From the NCBI GenBank assembly GCA_009617715.1, contig VTFK01000546.1, positions 80,863 through 144,862 of the forward strand: 64,000 nt of DNA, given 5' to 3'. The notes beneath the pieces are model-generated. The model searched no databases and was not told where the DNA came from. It saw only the letters and a program-made list of their open reading frames with translations. Below, in pieces: positions 1 to 11,765 of this stretch. Origin of the DNA: Plectrocnemia conspersa (lineage: Eukaryota > Arthropoda > Insecta > Trichoptera > Polycentropodidae). A program made the position numbers and the translations under genes. The stretch's first letter is position 1; the number at the start of each line of letters is the position of its first letter.

Positions 1-116
1 TTCATGCTATCGTTGGGAGCGACATTCCAAGTCGCTTCCGGAACGGTCGTGGGAGCGACGTCGACATCAGATTCTTCTTTATCGTAATAAGCTTCGGCGG
101 TTTTATCGTGTGCGTT
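1..116 (-). CDS. Probable downstream exon of MTF-1 (partial, runs off the window)
   Basis: After a TTTCAG acceptor on the minus strand, an open phase-0 exon begins at 116 and continues past position 1. It reads NAHDKTAEAYYDKEESDVDV and then APTTVPEATWNVAPNDSM. This acidic, Thr/Pro-containing composition fits the region after the zinc fingers of MTF-1. The last finger exon (ending at 6180) also closes in phase 0, so the join is in frame. The link is inferred from strand, phase and position only; it could belong to another minus-strand gene. Confidence 0.5.
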
Positions 117-2000
117 CTGAAACATAAAAAAATAAGCATTAGGGAAAACCAATGCCATCTATTATCATAGGCCACGATGCGAAGGTTAGGAATAGAAGAC
201 GCCGGAGTGATATTCGATTTCTGACTACTTTTATAAACACATTGCATACCGGGCATTATTCATAAAAATGCAACCATGCAGCGAAAATTATAACCAAAAC
301 TTAATATTTTTTAGACCATTATAACTTTTAATTAGTTAACGTTTTAAAGTGAATTTAAAAATAGTTTTGTTATGAATGTTTTTTATATTCACAATGGTAA
401 AATCAGTAAACGTCAAACTGTGGATCGTGTACCAATAAAATGAAAAATAAATTTAGGTTTAGAATCAGTAAATATACATATTTAAAAAATAAAAACGATA
501 TAGATTATGATAAAATGATGATGATGAAATACTTTGTCATTTTTGTGACTTTTCACAAAAATTCTTTATCTATTATTACATACTTTTTGATCAGGAACAT
601 TATTTCAGCTTTTTCATATCATAAGAATTAAGATCAGCTGCGATTGAATTAATTCACCAAAATTGATGAAACATTTTAAATACACAATTTTATCGAATTA
701 ATTGTAATACTGGAACGAATTTGATATATGTATATAAAGAATGGATCCGTACCGGCGTTTGTTTTATGCAGATTTGCATATAAATTAAATAACTAGAAAT
801 AAATTAACTGCAATCGAATTATAGAACTGATTGAACTAAAATCTCTGCATCTTGAGACAACAAATACAAAAATGTAACACGAACTTCACGAAAATTGTGA
901 CACACACCTGTTTTTGAGATAAGCATTAAACGATAATAATGGGTGGACCTTTTTATTTTAACATTTTATTTCGTTCAATGAACGAATTCTACTAATTTCG
1001 GTCACATTAGATACGGCCGATAAATATTATATTTACAATTTTTTCAAAGGCGTTAAAGCGTTTTTTGTTGTTGAGAAGAAGCATATCATTGTCACACATT
1101 TCGAAAAGAAATAAAGACGCATTAAGAACCCAGGATTTTACAGCGGCACTAGTCACTCAGGTATGTATATTGAAAGAAAAATCTACTACCTGTGTTGCGA
1201 ATTGTTTCATTTTAATATTTTTTCAAATTTGATATGAGATACTATAAATGAATATTTTACGAATATTAAAATATTAAAATATTCATATAGTTGAAAATTG
1301 GGTAAATAATTCGAACATTCGATTGAGAACCCTAAGTTAAATATATAATATGGATAAATAATAATAGAATAAGGTTTTACGAGTGGTTTTTGAGGTGAGT
1401 ATGGGTTCTTCATTGTATTTGTTAGAAGTTGAAAGATCTGTCTTGTCTTACATTGTGCAAATATCAAACAAAATTTCAAAGTTACACAGTTGGGTGCGGT
1501 GCGAATATCACCGCATATATTGACTGTAAAGTGTTAAAAATTATTTGAATACATTTTTATTTTATTGGTACATGATTCAGTTTTATGGCAACTGATTTTA
1601 TTATTACGAAAATATAATATGCTAGATATATTCATAGAAAATAAATGAAACGAAATTTTTTTTCTTAAGTTTTGAGCCTCTCGAATTTAAGATATCGATT
1701 TTTTCAACTATTTTTATTAATATAATATTAGTAACATCTTTGGCTAAAGCGCTAAATGAATAGGTTACAGTAACTATGCAGTTTTGTGTGATTTTGTTAT
1801 ATAAAGTTGAAATGACAAAACGCACATGGTATTCAATGTGATAATAATAAAAAACAGTTATTGAAAAATATTCACCTGAATGTTTTTCTAAACTGTCGAT
1901 TTCATAATTTTGTATTGTATAATTATACTAATTTGACAAATATTAAAGTAAAAATGAATATTGTAAGTAAAATCTAATGCAATTAGAACAAAATATATAT
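117..2000. other. AT-rich stretch, no gene seen
   Basis: Probable MTF-1 intron. I see only AT-rich sequence with short chance open frames that lack coding character, and no recognisable transposon protein or RNA gene. Confidence 0.5.
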
Positions 2001-2003
2001 ATG

Positions 2004-3775
2004 TGACCGAGTGCATTGATGTTAAATCTTCCCTAGCGGCCTTCTATGAGGTTCTTTACTGTGCATTCGACCAGCTCTTTATTTGAAAGCGCCCTCGAGT
2101 GCTTGACGTGTCATATCCTAGATGGTTTTCTCATGAGATCATCTCATTGCTAAAAAGAATGCACGCCTTTCATAAGTTATGGAAGAGATCGGGACATCCA
2201 TCTGCTCTGGAGGAATTTCGTTCATCAAGAGCACGCGTTAAGTGTTTGATAATTTCCTGTCATCGCAATCATTACAAAAATTACCTAAAACAAGTAATTA
2301 ATGATCCTAAAGCGTTCTGGAAATTCATTAACACTAAACGCGCTACTCAATCGACGTTGAAAGTGATGAACCTCGACGATAAAACATTGGACGGTTCACA
2401 AAATACTGCTGACAGTTTTGCGCAATATTTTCGTTCTGTTTTCGAGGAATATTTTTCACCTTCTGCTCAGTCGCTTCCTTCTTCATGTTCTTGGTCTTCA
2501 GTACTGACCATCAAAGAAACTGAGCACTCAGACCTTAAATACGGATTTAATAAATTAAAGACAGGTTCCTCTGGACCTGATTTAATTCCCGATTTTATTT
2601 TGAAGGGTTGCGAAGTCAGTCTCGCTGCTCCTCTAAAATGTATTTATGATCTGATTCTCAAGACATCATCATTTCCTGATCTATAGAAATGCACAAAAGT
2701 CACCCCTATTCATAAAAAAGGGTGATAAATTATATATAAGACCTGCTAAATTATTTGAAATAATTATTCATAAATATCTCTTTTTCGGCAAGTTTTGTTA
2801 GACCAACAGCACGGGTTTCGTCCTGCCCGTTCCACTGTTACTAACCTTCTGTCGTTCACCAAAACGGTGACAACTTCTCTAGATGCAGGAATTCAAGTAG
2901 ACGTCGTGTATACAGATTTTGAGAAAGCCTTTGACAAAGTTTGTCATAGGTTATTATTAAAAAAATTGTCGAACCTCAGTTGCTCGGATAATTTAACTTA
3001 GTTATTCTCGAGTTATTTAAACAATCGTAGACAGTTTGTAATCTACGGTGGCCGATTGTCGAAAGAATATTTTACCCCTTCGGGGGTTTCCAAGGATCCA
3101 ATCTGGGCCCTCAACAAAGTGATTTAGACTCTCTATGGAGATGGGCTTCCGTTAACCATCTGTCTTTTAGTGTCGGAAAGTGCCATACTGTGTCATTTTC
3201 TTGATCCCGTTCGCCATCAGCTTATTTCTACCATCTCGGTGGTAACATTTTGACTAGAGAAACTTCCACTAAAGATCTCGGAATCACTTTCGAGAGCAAA
3301 TGGAGGTCTCTCTACACATACACGACGTCTGTGATAAATCTTCCAAGATGCTCGGCTATGTTATGAGGAATGCCTTTCACTTTGACGATCCGTCAGTTAT
3401 TCGCATCCTCTATGACACCTTAGTTCGTAGCATTCTTGAATCGGGATCTATAATTTGGAATCCCTGAATAGCCAAATATTCCCTTTTAGTGGAAAAAATT
3501 CAAAAAAGGTATTTAAGATACCTTTACAAAAGGACATTTGGTTATTATCCGTACTTATATCCCAGCGCCTTTCTTTTAGGAGCGTTGGGATATGATTCGC
3601 TGAGTTCTCGCAGAAAGCTGTATGTCGCTAAGCATCTTTTTAAATTACTAAAAGGTGCTGTCGACAATCCAGCTATTCTCGAGGAATTCCAGTTTTGGGT
3701 TCCGGAACATTTTCGAGAATCACCTCTTCTTACAAAAAAAAACGCACTTAGACCATTCGTGTTGACAGCCTAGAG
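2004..3775 (+). mobile_element. LINE-A: truncated non-LTR retrotransposon (jockey/CR1-like)
   Basis: Broken ORF2 pieces of a reverse transcriptase lie in order but in several frames. The pre-RT linker is at 2099-2686 (ends near LKTGSSGPDLIPDFILKGCE). RT motifs are at 2795-3001 (QQHGFRPARSTVTNLLSFT, then DFEKAFDKVCHRLLLKKL). The post-RT segment is at 3489-3773 (ALGYDSLSSRRKLYVAKHLF). A stop at 2684, frameshifts and the loss of the catalytic-box region mark it as dead. It lacks the 5' ORF and the final tail seen in the 10.1-11.4 kb copy. It lies antisense to MTF-1 inside an intron. Confidence 0.85.
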
Positions 3776-6160
3776 CAGTGGTTCTTAACCGGTGCACCGC
3801 GGTGCACCAGTGCACCGCGAGCTTATTGCAAGTGCACCGCGAGAAAATTGGTAAAAACAAAAATTCCGCAAAATAGTAAAATTTTAATGTTTCAATCAAT
3901 TTATATTTTATTATAGTCGTGATACCCCACAGTGGATAAATTCATTACCAAACGAAATTGTGAATCAGAACAAAATATTAATGACACTGGGAGTACAAGT
4001 GGAAGAAGTAGTGAAGATGTTACTAGACATCATACGTCTCATACAAAAGAAAATATATCCAGTAAAATAAAATAAAAAAATGGACAGTACTCTGAAGAAT
4101 ATTTACGTTTCAGTTTTACTAGCATCAATGAGGAAGGATATCACATTCCACTATTGTTGTATGTGGAGAAAAACTGTCCAATATCGCGATGTATACTGAC
4201 AAGTTAAATCGCCACTTCCCTACGAAGCACGCCGATCTTGCATCAAAAAGTAAAGATTACTTCAAAAGATTGTTAAGCATGCAAAATAAACAAGCGAAAT
4301 AATTTGAAAAAACTGTTAAAATTTCCGATAAGGCACAACCGGCGTCATACAAGATTGCTAAATTGATTGCTGTACAATTAAAACCACATACTATAGCAGA
4401 GTCTCTAATTTTACCTGCATATTTTGAAATAGGAAAAATTATGTTTGGTGATAAAGCAAAAAGGAAATTATGAAAATTCCTCTTTCAAACGATACAATAA
4501 AAAAAAAAATTAAATATGTCAGATGATACTGAGAAAACAGTTAAGGATAAACTTTCCAAGCGATATTTTGTTTTACAAGTCGACAAATACTAGGATTCGT
4601 TCAAATAAAGGTACAAATACTAGGATTCGTTCGTTTCATAACTGAAAACAAAATAGTGAATCAATATATATGCTGCAAAGAACTTACCGAGCATACGACA
4701 GGACAAGATGTTTTTGATCTTATTTATTCATATTTAGAACAATTTAAAATATCGTGGGAGTTATGTGTAGGAATTTGTATGGATGGTGCACCTTCAATGG
4801 TAGGCTCATTTAAAGGATTTGTAACCCTTGCAAAGACAAGAAAACCTAATATTGTATTTACGCACTGTTTTTTACATAGAGAATCTTTAGTTTCGAAAAC
4901 ATTACCAGCAACACTAAAACCTGTACTAAATCAAGTTGTAAATATAGTGAATTTCATAAAATCAAGACCTTTAAAAACACGCATGTTTAAAAATTTTTGC
5001 ATTTCTATGGAAGCCATGTACGAGTGTTTGCTTTTTCACACTGAAGTCAGGTGGTTATCTAAGGGTAAAGTTTTATGCCGATTCATAGAACTTAAGAATG
5101 AATTGTTAATCTTTTTTCGAAATGAAGGTATGGATAATTTTGTAAAATGTCTTCAGAATAATGATTGGTATGCTAAAGTGGCATATTTAGCAGATATTTT
5201 TAATTACTTAAATAACGTTAACACAAGCATTCATGGAAAAAACGAAAAATTCATGACATCCATTGACAAATTGACAGGATATAGGAAAAAATAACTCTTT
5301 CGAAAAATCGAATAATAGAAAAAAAAGTAGATATGTTTCCTTCACTTAACGAAAACATTCCCAAGAGAGTTATTTCCGCAATAATAGACCATTTAACTTT
5401 ATTGGAAGAAAAAATTGCACATTATTTTCCATTCTTAAATATAGAAAATTATGACCGGATACGAAATCATCAAATTAGTCTCATTGTCGACTGATCGTAC
5501 TCTAAAAATTAAATTTTCCGAAATAACTATGAAGAGTTTTTGGATTACTGTCCAAGAGGAATATTCACTTCTTTACATGAGGGCACTGAAAATTTTGTTA
5601 CAGTTTTTAACATCATATTTGTGTTCGCTTGGTTTCTCAACAACAACTAATATGAAAACTAAAAAACGAGAAAGAGAGAAAAAAATTTAAACGAAGAATT
5701 CAGGGTAACTACATAAAATATTCGACGTAATATTTCTGATATCTGCAAAAGCCAACAAGCTCTGGTATCACATTAATTAATTTTTGATTGATCATATAAA
5801 TTTTATTATGTTAAGCAGGAATGTCATTTTGGGTAAACAAAGGGAGGAAAATGCACCACTTAGATTTGCCACCCAAAGAGCACCTTTAAATAATAATACA
5901 AATATTTTTAATAAAACACGTAATTAAAAATTGGTTCTAGGGCAAAATTAACTACCTAAATTTATTTTCAATACTAAACTTTTTTATATAATTTAATTTA
6001 AAAAAAATTGTATGTAATTTTGTATGAAACTATTATTTTTTTAAAATATGTAATAAAAATTATGTCCACATATTTTTTTCGACCTCTTAATTCTGGTGCA
6101 CCGCCACTTTTTCCCATGATCAAAAGTGCACCGTGACTTTGAAAAGGTTAAGAACCACTG
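3776..6160 (+). mobile_element. hAT element with intact ends (Buster/ZBED5-like)
   Basis: The element has a perfect 15-bp terminal inverted repeat (CAGTGGTTCTTAACC at the left, its complement at the right). Directly outside are identical 8-bp target-site duplications GCCTAGAG at 3768-3775 and 6161-6168, the hallmark of hAT. The subterminal parts carry a GTGCACCGCGGTGCACC palindrome on the left and related GGTGCACCG words on the right. The body (2385 bp) encodes a decayed transposase. The element inserted at the end of the LINE-A relic, 20 bp from the splice donor of an MTF-1 finger exon. Confidence 0.93.
4100..5690 (+). pseudogene. Decayed hAT transposase (ZBED5-like)
   Basis: This is the transposase of the enclosing hAT element, split by stops and frameshifts. 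In order: a BED-finger-like remnant near 4200-4260 (LNRHFPTKHADLASKSKDYF); the RNase-H-fold core at 4656-5294, with the family motif GICMDGAPSMVGSFKGFVTL, then THCFLHRESL and LLFHTEVRWLSKGKVL; and a C-terminal dimerisation remnant at 5451-5690 (ALKILLQFLTSYLCSLGFST). The motif order matches ZBED5-type hAT transposases as I know them. The breaks make an active enzyme very unlikely. Confidence 0.85.
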
Positions 6161-6179
6161 GCCTAGAGGAAAACGATAC

Positions 6180-9100
6180 CTTTATCTGTGGCAAAACAGT
6201 ATTATCCGAGGGGTTTTTGCGATTGCGATCATCTTTGAGGTGGGTTCTCTGGTGGCTCTTGAGACTGTGAGGCGTGATGAACGATCTGGAGCAATGGTTT
6301 TCGACGCACGCATAGGGACGCTCTCCGGTGTGCGTTCTCGCATGAGTCTTCAGATGATGGGAAGCGGTGAAAGCCTTTCCGCAGCCCTCTTCGTTGCATC
6401 TGTAGTGACAGGAGTACATTAAAAGAAAAGTAAAAATGGGAAATCTTCATATTACACACCTGTACGGTCGCTCTTGCGTGTGAGTCCTGATGTGCTTTTT
6501 CAAGTCGCTGAACGTGGTGAAGTACTTATTGCAGCCTTCCTGTGGGCAGTTAAATGTGTTGCCGTTGTGAAGCCGTTGGTGCGCTCTCAGTCTGAAAATT
6601 TAACATAAAGAAATCAATCGATAAGATAAATTGAGTTCTTGTAGAATGTACATATAGATGGGGAATTTGAAGTACAAAATAAGTTCACTGAGTCTCAAGT
6701 AGGGTATGGATTCAAACGTAGAACAGTTGACATTATTAAGAAGGTTAAAGAGATGCTTACAATATGATTACAAAACTCCTGAGTACTTTCATTTTCTCAC
6801 CGTCATCTCTCTTACCCGGCTTTCAAGTTTTTAAAGATGCCTCCGATTAGTCGGATAATCTCGAACCGCTACTATATTGAAGGATTCAATGACTAAAATG
6901 TCAATCTGAATATCTGACAAATTGAGATGCAAATTAAAAGCATCAGAGGAACCGTGGTAAATTATCCCAAATGAGATAAAAAATGAAACTTTGACATTGA
7001 TTTTTAAAACAAAGCACATCTGTCATTATTGAATTTTAAGAGATGTAACGATAAAGATAAAGTATTGATTAAAGACAGTAGTAAAATTGTAGCGACGTCA
7101 AAGTCATTTGAGTCATCAAAATGTTAATTATGTCTATTACAATTTTCAGATTATTTTTTATTTGTATTTTATTTTGAAAGTTTTTAACAAGCCTCAAAAC
7201 TTTAGTAGTTTTTCCAATACCGCCTTTAATTATCATAATACAATTTTTTAATTTCAATAAAAAATGTAAAATGGAATCAAATTGCAACGCACTACAATAT
7301 GGACAGAATATACGTAGTTTATATCCTGTTTTGTGCGGTCGGTGTGAATATATCGCATTACAGTCACAGATCAGTCACATTGAACAGGTTTTGTGAAAAG
7401 CGAGCCTTCCTATAATTATTGTAAAACGATAACTGCGATGATAATTTCGCAGTGGATGCAAACCTGTAGAGCGTGTTGAACGCTTTGTCGCAGGCGGCGA
7501 CGGCGCAAGAGAAGGGCTTCACTTTGGTGTGAACTCTGAGATGAATCTTGAGGCTGTATGAGGTGACAAATGCCTTCGAGCAACTCTCCTCGGGGCACTT
7601 GAACGGGTAGTCGCCTGAAACGAAAGCAAAGGCATGAGATGCAAAATATTAAATATTGTTATATCCAATTAAAGTCGCATTTTCGGCCATGCCGTATGAC
7701 ACGGTAAACGCATATGACTCGTTCGATCTTATTTTATGAAATTTCATGTATACATATGAATGTGGTTTTTAATGAAAATATGTCATATTAAATTTTTAAA
7801 GTTGTTTTATAACCTTAAAATTTAGCATATGATAACTAGATGAATTAATACGTTAATAATAAAAACTACGTTAGAAGCCGCCGACGCATTTTTACGTCAT
7901 TTGCAATTCTAACTTAATAACCATTTATAACATATTAACTTCGTTAATTACCAGGAAAGTAAATAAAAAAAAAATTATATTGCATTGTATAATGCAGGCG
8001 CGACAAAAGGGGAAGAGCAGCCGATGTAAAAAACCAAGGCTCAGATCATCTTTTATAAATTGAAAAAATTGCGAAAATTTTATTTGGAATTTGGACGATC
8101 AATCGATACATTTTTAATTTTTATATAAATAAAATAAATATTCTGAAAAAATAAAAGAAATTGTAAAAGTTCTCATCTTTGATCGTATCATGTGCACTTA
8201 TTCTATGATGTAGACTAACTAAGAGTCTGAGTTTCTGAGTACCGGATCTCCGTTCCTTTATCTGTTAGTTTATATTATTTTACAATTTTCCATGGGTCAC
8301 AGTGAAAAAATACGAAATAGTTTATATTTACATTTCTGTTTACACAAGAAAACGCAGAATTGTGAGCATGAGTTCTTAGATATTAAATTTTAGATGTTTA
8401 AGGGGGAGGGGGAGTGCAGCAATAATAATATTTTTCTCAGCGACCCTAATATAATGAGTTAATAAGTCTATAAAGAAATATTTAAGGGAAATATCTCGGA
8501 CCTTCAAATAACATTATAACCAGTGGCAAAGAGGACGCGGATGGAGATTTTTTCTAACCATAGACACAAAAGTTTACATCTGGCTAGTTAAGCAATCGGA
8601 TAATATATATTTGATAGCAATAAAAAATACAACGATGAGAAGTAAACGATTGTATGGGGAAAAAACAGCGTCAGCGTCGGTGATGGACGACTTTGACCGA
8701 AACCGGTCAGACACTTATTACTACTACTATAAGTACGGTATATGTTCGGGTCCTCGTTAAATCAAAGCGTTGGAGTGGAGCTCAGAGCAGGAGTACGAAG
8801 CAGCAGAGCAACGGGTTTTTAACTGGAGCACGGAAATTTGTAGTGCTTTGTATATTTTTTTCCCTATATTTGTCAATTTTAGATTTCTAAAACCGATCTT
8901 GCGGAAATAAAAAAATTCTTGCAATTAATGTGTAGTTCTACAATGAAAAAAAAAATGATACAAAAACATTGGACATTATTGATACTAAAAGATGTCATGA
9001 TTCTTTAAATGTAAATAATCAGGTGAAAGCCATTTGAAATGAACGAAAGGCAGGTTTTACATGCAGGACATGACATATGCTGTATACAAACTCAGCAATA

Positions 9101-11560
9101 GAGAAACTTATCCTACCAACTTAAATTGTATGAATATAATTGAAACTATTTCACTAGAGGAATAAACTATAATTAGTATTAGAACTCTCATTAGGTCAAG
9201 TTGGGTTTGGTTAATTCGCGTAGGTTAGGTTTGGGTTTGAGCAGCAAATAGACGCTTTACAGTTGTCCAATTGAGTTTCATAGACATTTTAGCGCAGCAT
9301 ATAATTACATTAGCATCTATCAGTTAATTATATTTTCACAAGTAGTACTATATATCTACTTGTGTAAATGTATTTAGACTTCACTAGTGAAAACATAACT
9401 TCACTGAAAAATACACATCGCATGTAAATAAATATGTAAATGTATATATTACTATGAATAGAAAAGTTGAAATCATCTGCCAGATAAATTATATTTTCAC
9501 TGGTAAAAATATATATCTACCGGTGAAAATGCATTCCGATATGATTTCACTGAATGACTTCTTTAAAAAATATATTTGCGATAGATTCGACTGTTTTTTT
9601 TTATATTTTCTTCAATTTCTGGTTTAAATCAGGGACGTCATTTCAGCTTTTTCCAGGAGATAAGGGGCGGGGTGAAAGGGGCCAGTCAGAAGTTGTTTTT
9701 TTAAATATTTCGATTTTATTAGGATTCATAGTATTTTATTTAATGACATGCATTTTTCTGGCAAAATTCAATAAAAATCATTTTCAGATCGATATAATAC
9801 TATGGGAGTACTGCAGGGACGCAACTTTGGTCCATTGCTGTATCTATTGTTCGTTAATGACATAGAAATAGCAACGAATCGCCCAAATGTCTTATTATAT
9901 GTGGACGGTTTGATAATTTTCAAGAAGGGGATTTGGATTCTTTCGATCGGCGGGAAGATTTTCGAGCTTTCAATAAGCGTGCCATGAGATGTCACACTAT
10001 TTCATTGTCGAGGTCTTCGATGCTTGACAATTTTATTGTTGGCGGTGTGGCATTAGAAAAAGCACTGGAAATTCAGCTCGTGTGTTGTAGATTCATACAT
10101 AAATCGTTTTTTTATTAAGAAATGCGAATTACTTTAAAAGTAGTTTGGTATTGCACACTAATGCATTATATTTATTTATTTATTTCAATTAAATTAAGAC
10201 CATTGTGAACTAACAGGTAAACCCAATGTGTGATGATGGTCAAAAAACAATACATAATATTATTTCAATACACAAAAAATACATAAAAAATAATTCATAA
10301 AAAGAAACAATAATATAATATTAAAATTATATGATACGAATTGGACCAGCTCCTTGTAGCTGACATTAAACAGAGCAATGTGCAATGCCAGCGTATTAAG
10401 GAGCTGAATGGCGAAAAGCATAGGCAAGACGACAAGTGTGAACGTCTTAGTTCTAACGGGCATTCAACGAGGGAGCGATGTGATTCTCAAAGATGTTCTG
10501 GAACCCAAAACTGTAATTTCTTGACAGCGACATACTACTCTAGCGCCAGTCAACCACACGCTGGAGTACGCGGAACATAGTGTGGGAGAGCAGTGATCTC
10601 CCGGGCGACCGTCGGAGGTAGAAGCGCGAGGCACTACCCATGATGGACAAAGCATAGCAGACTAACATAAGCAGAGCCAAAGCTAACATAAGAGGGCCGA
10701 GGCTGCGACTGAGGCAGCATATATACCCTTCTATAAGCTAGGGGAGTGGTGCTGTTACAAGGATGATTCGCAAATGCATGCAATTGCAAAGCAATGCAGG
10801 GCACTAAAGGCCGAGCCCGACGCTCGGGAGAAACACTAATGAAAGTGGGTGCCCAAGTACTGGTAACGGCAGTGGCGCACGCAACGGATGCTAAAGTAGT
10901 TATACTCGGTGACATACTACTCTCTGCGAAAAGTAAGCGAATCGAATCGTATCCCAACGCACTTAAAAGAAAGGAGTTGGGATATAAGAACGGATAATAA
11001 CCAAATATCCTGTTATATATTTTAAGATCCTTTTCTCAACTTTTTTGACTAAAAGATCCATAACAAAGAAAATCAAAGTAGAGAGACTTCCACTTGCTCT
11101 CAAAAGTGACTCCGAGATCTTTAGTGTAAGTTTTTCTAGGCAAAATGTTCCCATTGAGAATGGCGAATGGGATGAAAAAAATGACACTAAATGACAGACG
11201 GTTAACGGAAGCCCAACTCCATAGAGAATCTAAATCAGTATGTAAAGGTGTGACATTTTTGTTAATAATAGCCTTGTCGAAAGCATTCTCAAAATGTATA
11301 TATACGACTTGTCACCGTTTTGGTGAAAGACGGAAGGTTTCGTTGGTCCAGCAAAGTTGCAAAAAAATAGTTGAAAATGAGAAACTGCAGGTGAAACGAA
11401 CGAGTAACGATTGAACGCCCTAACCTTAAATATCCAGTCGATAGTGATATTTACCGCTGTGCGTCTTGAGATGGGTTCTGAGGTTGCCGACGGTGCTGTA
11501 GGTTCTGTCGCAGCCGTCCCTCTCGCACCTGAAGCGACCCCTCTCTGTCATCTTCTCCAT
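6180..11560 (-). CDS. MTF-1: Metal-responsive transcription factor 1, zinc-finger exons
   Basis: Nuclear zinc-sensing activator of metallothionein and other metal-response genes; in the known family the fingers bind metal response elements. Exons in reading order are 11560-11455, 7614-7464, 6591-6460 and 6399-6180; GT/AG sites and phases agree and give 203 residues. Six C2H2 fingers follow: F1 [21 protein letters not shown]2 [21 protein letters not shown]3 split across exons ([11 protein letters not shown], then LRAHQRLH); F4 [21 protein letters not shown]5 [21 protein letters not shown]6 beginning [11 protein letters not shown]. Finger order and wording match vertebrate MTF-1 closely. The Met at 11560 is the first in frame after an upstream stop; a further 5' exon is possible because family members usually have a longer N-terminus. 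The 3' part is at 1-116 or beyond the window. Confidence 0.9.
6592..7463. other. MTF-1 intron between finger exons
   Basis: AT-rich intron separating the two halves of finger 3. No transposon protein or RNA gene was recognised in it. Confidence 0.5.
7615..9180. other. MTF-1 large intron, unassigned part
   Basis: AT-rich sequence with no coding exon supported. A short GC-richer patch around 8660-8830 has no recognisable protein or structure. Confidence 0.45.
9181..9560. repeat. Dispersed repeat with 'cactggtaaaaatatatatctac' style words
   Basis: The block contains CAATTGAGTTTCATAGACAT followed by several 'tcactagtgaaaa / tcactggtaaaaa' words. Related blocks lie at 12185-12370 and, in the opposite orientation, at 26740-27060. 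A short related piece is at 34615-34655. This is a degenerate interspersed family of unknown class. Confidence 0.55.
9631..9785. repeat. MITE-like repeat beginning CAGGGACGTCATTTCAGC
   Basis: It begins CAGGGACGTCATTTCAGC and ends near TGCATTTTTCTGGCAAAATT. Related sequence occurs at about 12877-12990, 23545-23650, 26568-26720, 27700-27750 and 31947-31990, in both orientations. The shared end word and short size suggest a non-autonomous DNA element. Confidence 0.5.
9790..10120 (+). mobile_element. LINE-A reverse-transcriptase fragment
   Basis: The translation contains [20 protein letters not shown], the RT block before the catalytic box, followed by a box degraded to YVDG. Frameshifted remains run on to about 10100. 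It is a short dead fragment in the MTF-1 intron. Confidence 0.75.
10140..11390 (-). mobile_element. LINE-A fragment, minus strand, with its 3' tail
   Basis: On the minus strand the pieces parallel the LINE-A copy at 2.0-3.8 kb. A DKA..NKN and [15 protein letters not shown] segment is at 11.0-11.3 kb, then [17 protein letters not shown], then ALGYDS near 10950, then QFWVPEH near 10515. A short extra tail follows, ending in an (AATAA)-rich 3' end near 10150-10180. It is interrupted by a 369-bp insertion at 10542-10910. Confidence 0.8.
10542..10910. mobile_element. Unidentified 369-bp GC-rich insertion with 13-bp duplications
   Basis: The identical 13-mer GACATACTACTCT flanks it at 10529-10541 and 10911-10923. 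Comparison with the uninterrupted LINE-A copy near 3600-3630 shows that one copy of this word belongs to the original sequence. The insert is much less AT-rich than its surroundings, has no poly(A) and shows no recognisable tRNA-like A/B boxes or protein. The long duplication suggests target-primed insertion (SINE-like); a solo LTR is less likely. Confidence 0.65.
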
Positions 11561-11580
11561 CTCATGTTTGCGTCGACGTC

Positions 11581-11665
11581 AGCCCGCGCACGTTCCGCAT
11601 TCGGTTTCGATGCGTAGGCGCATCCGATTATCGCGTTTAGCGACGGATTCGAACGTGCGCGGGCT
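11581..11665. repeat. 15-bp perfect inverted repeat next to the MTF-1 5' exon
   Basis: AGCCCGCGCACGTTC at 11581-11595 is exactly complemented at 11651-11665. Inside lies a second small hairpin (GATGCG/CGCATC). The block is CpG-rich against an AT-rich background and lies just upstream of the first supported MTF-1 coding exon. It may be a promoter/5' UTR structure or a tiny foldback element. Confidence 0.7.
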
Positions 11666-11728
11666 CCTTACGATTCAAATTTCAAAATGAAAAACAAAAC
11701 AATATTTTTGTTTTTACGTTCATTTTAT

Positions 11729-11765
11729 TTAAATAGCGAAGAAGCTGTCGTCGATGGTTTTCAAC
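11729..11765 (-). CDS. Possible terminal coding exon of an unresolved minus-strand gene
   Basis: After a CTCCTTTCAG acceptor the minus strand reads LKTIDDSFFAI and a TAA stop, overlapping an AATAAA signal at 11724-11729. It has the look of a short last exon, but no matching upstream exon was found to the right. It might instead be a non-coding or upstream exon of MTF-1, or chance. Confidence 0.25.
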
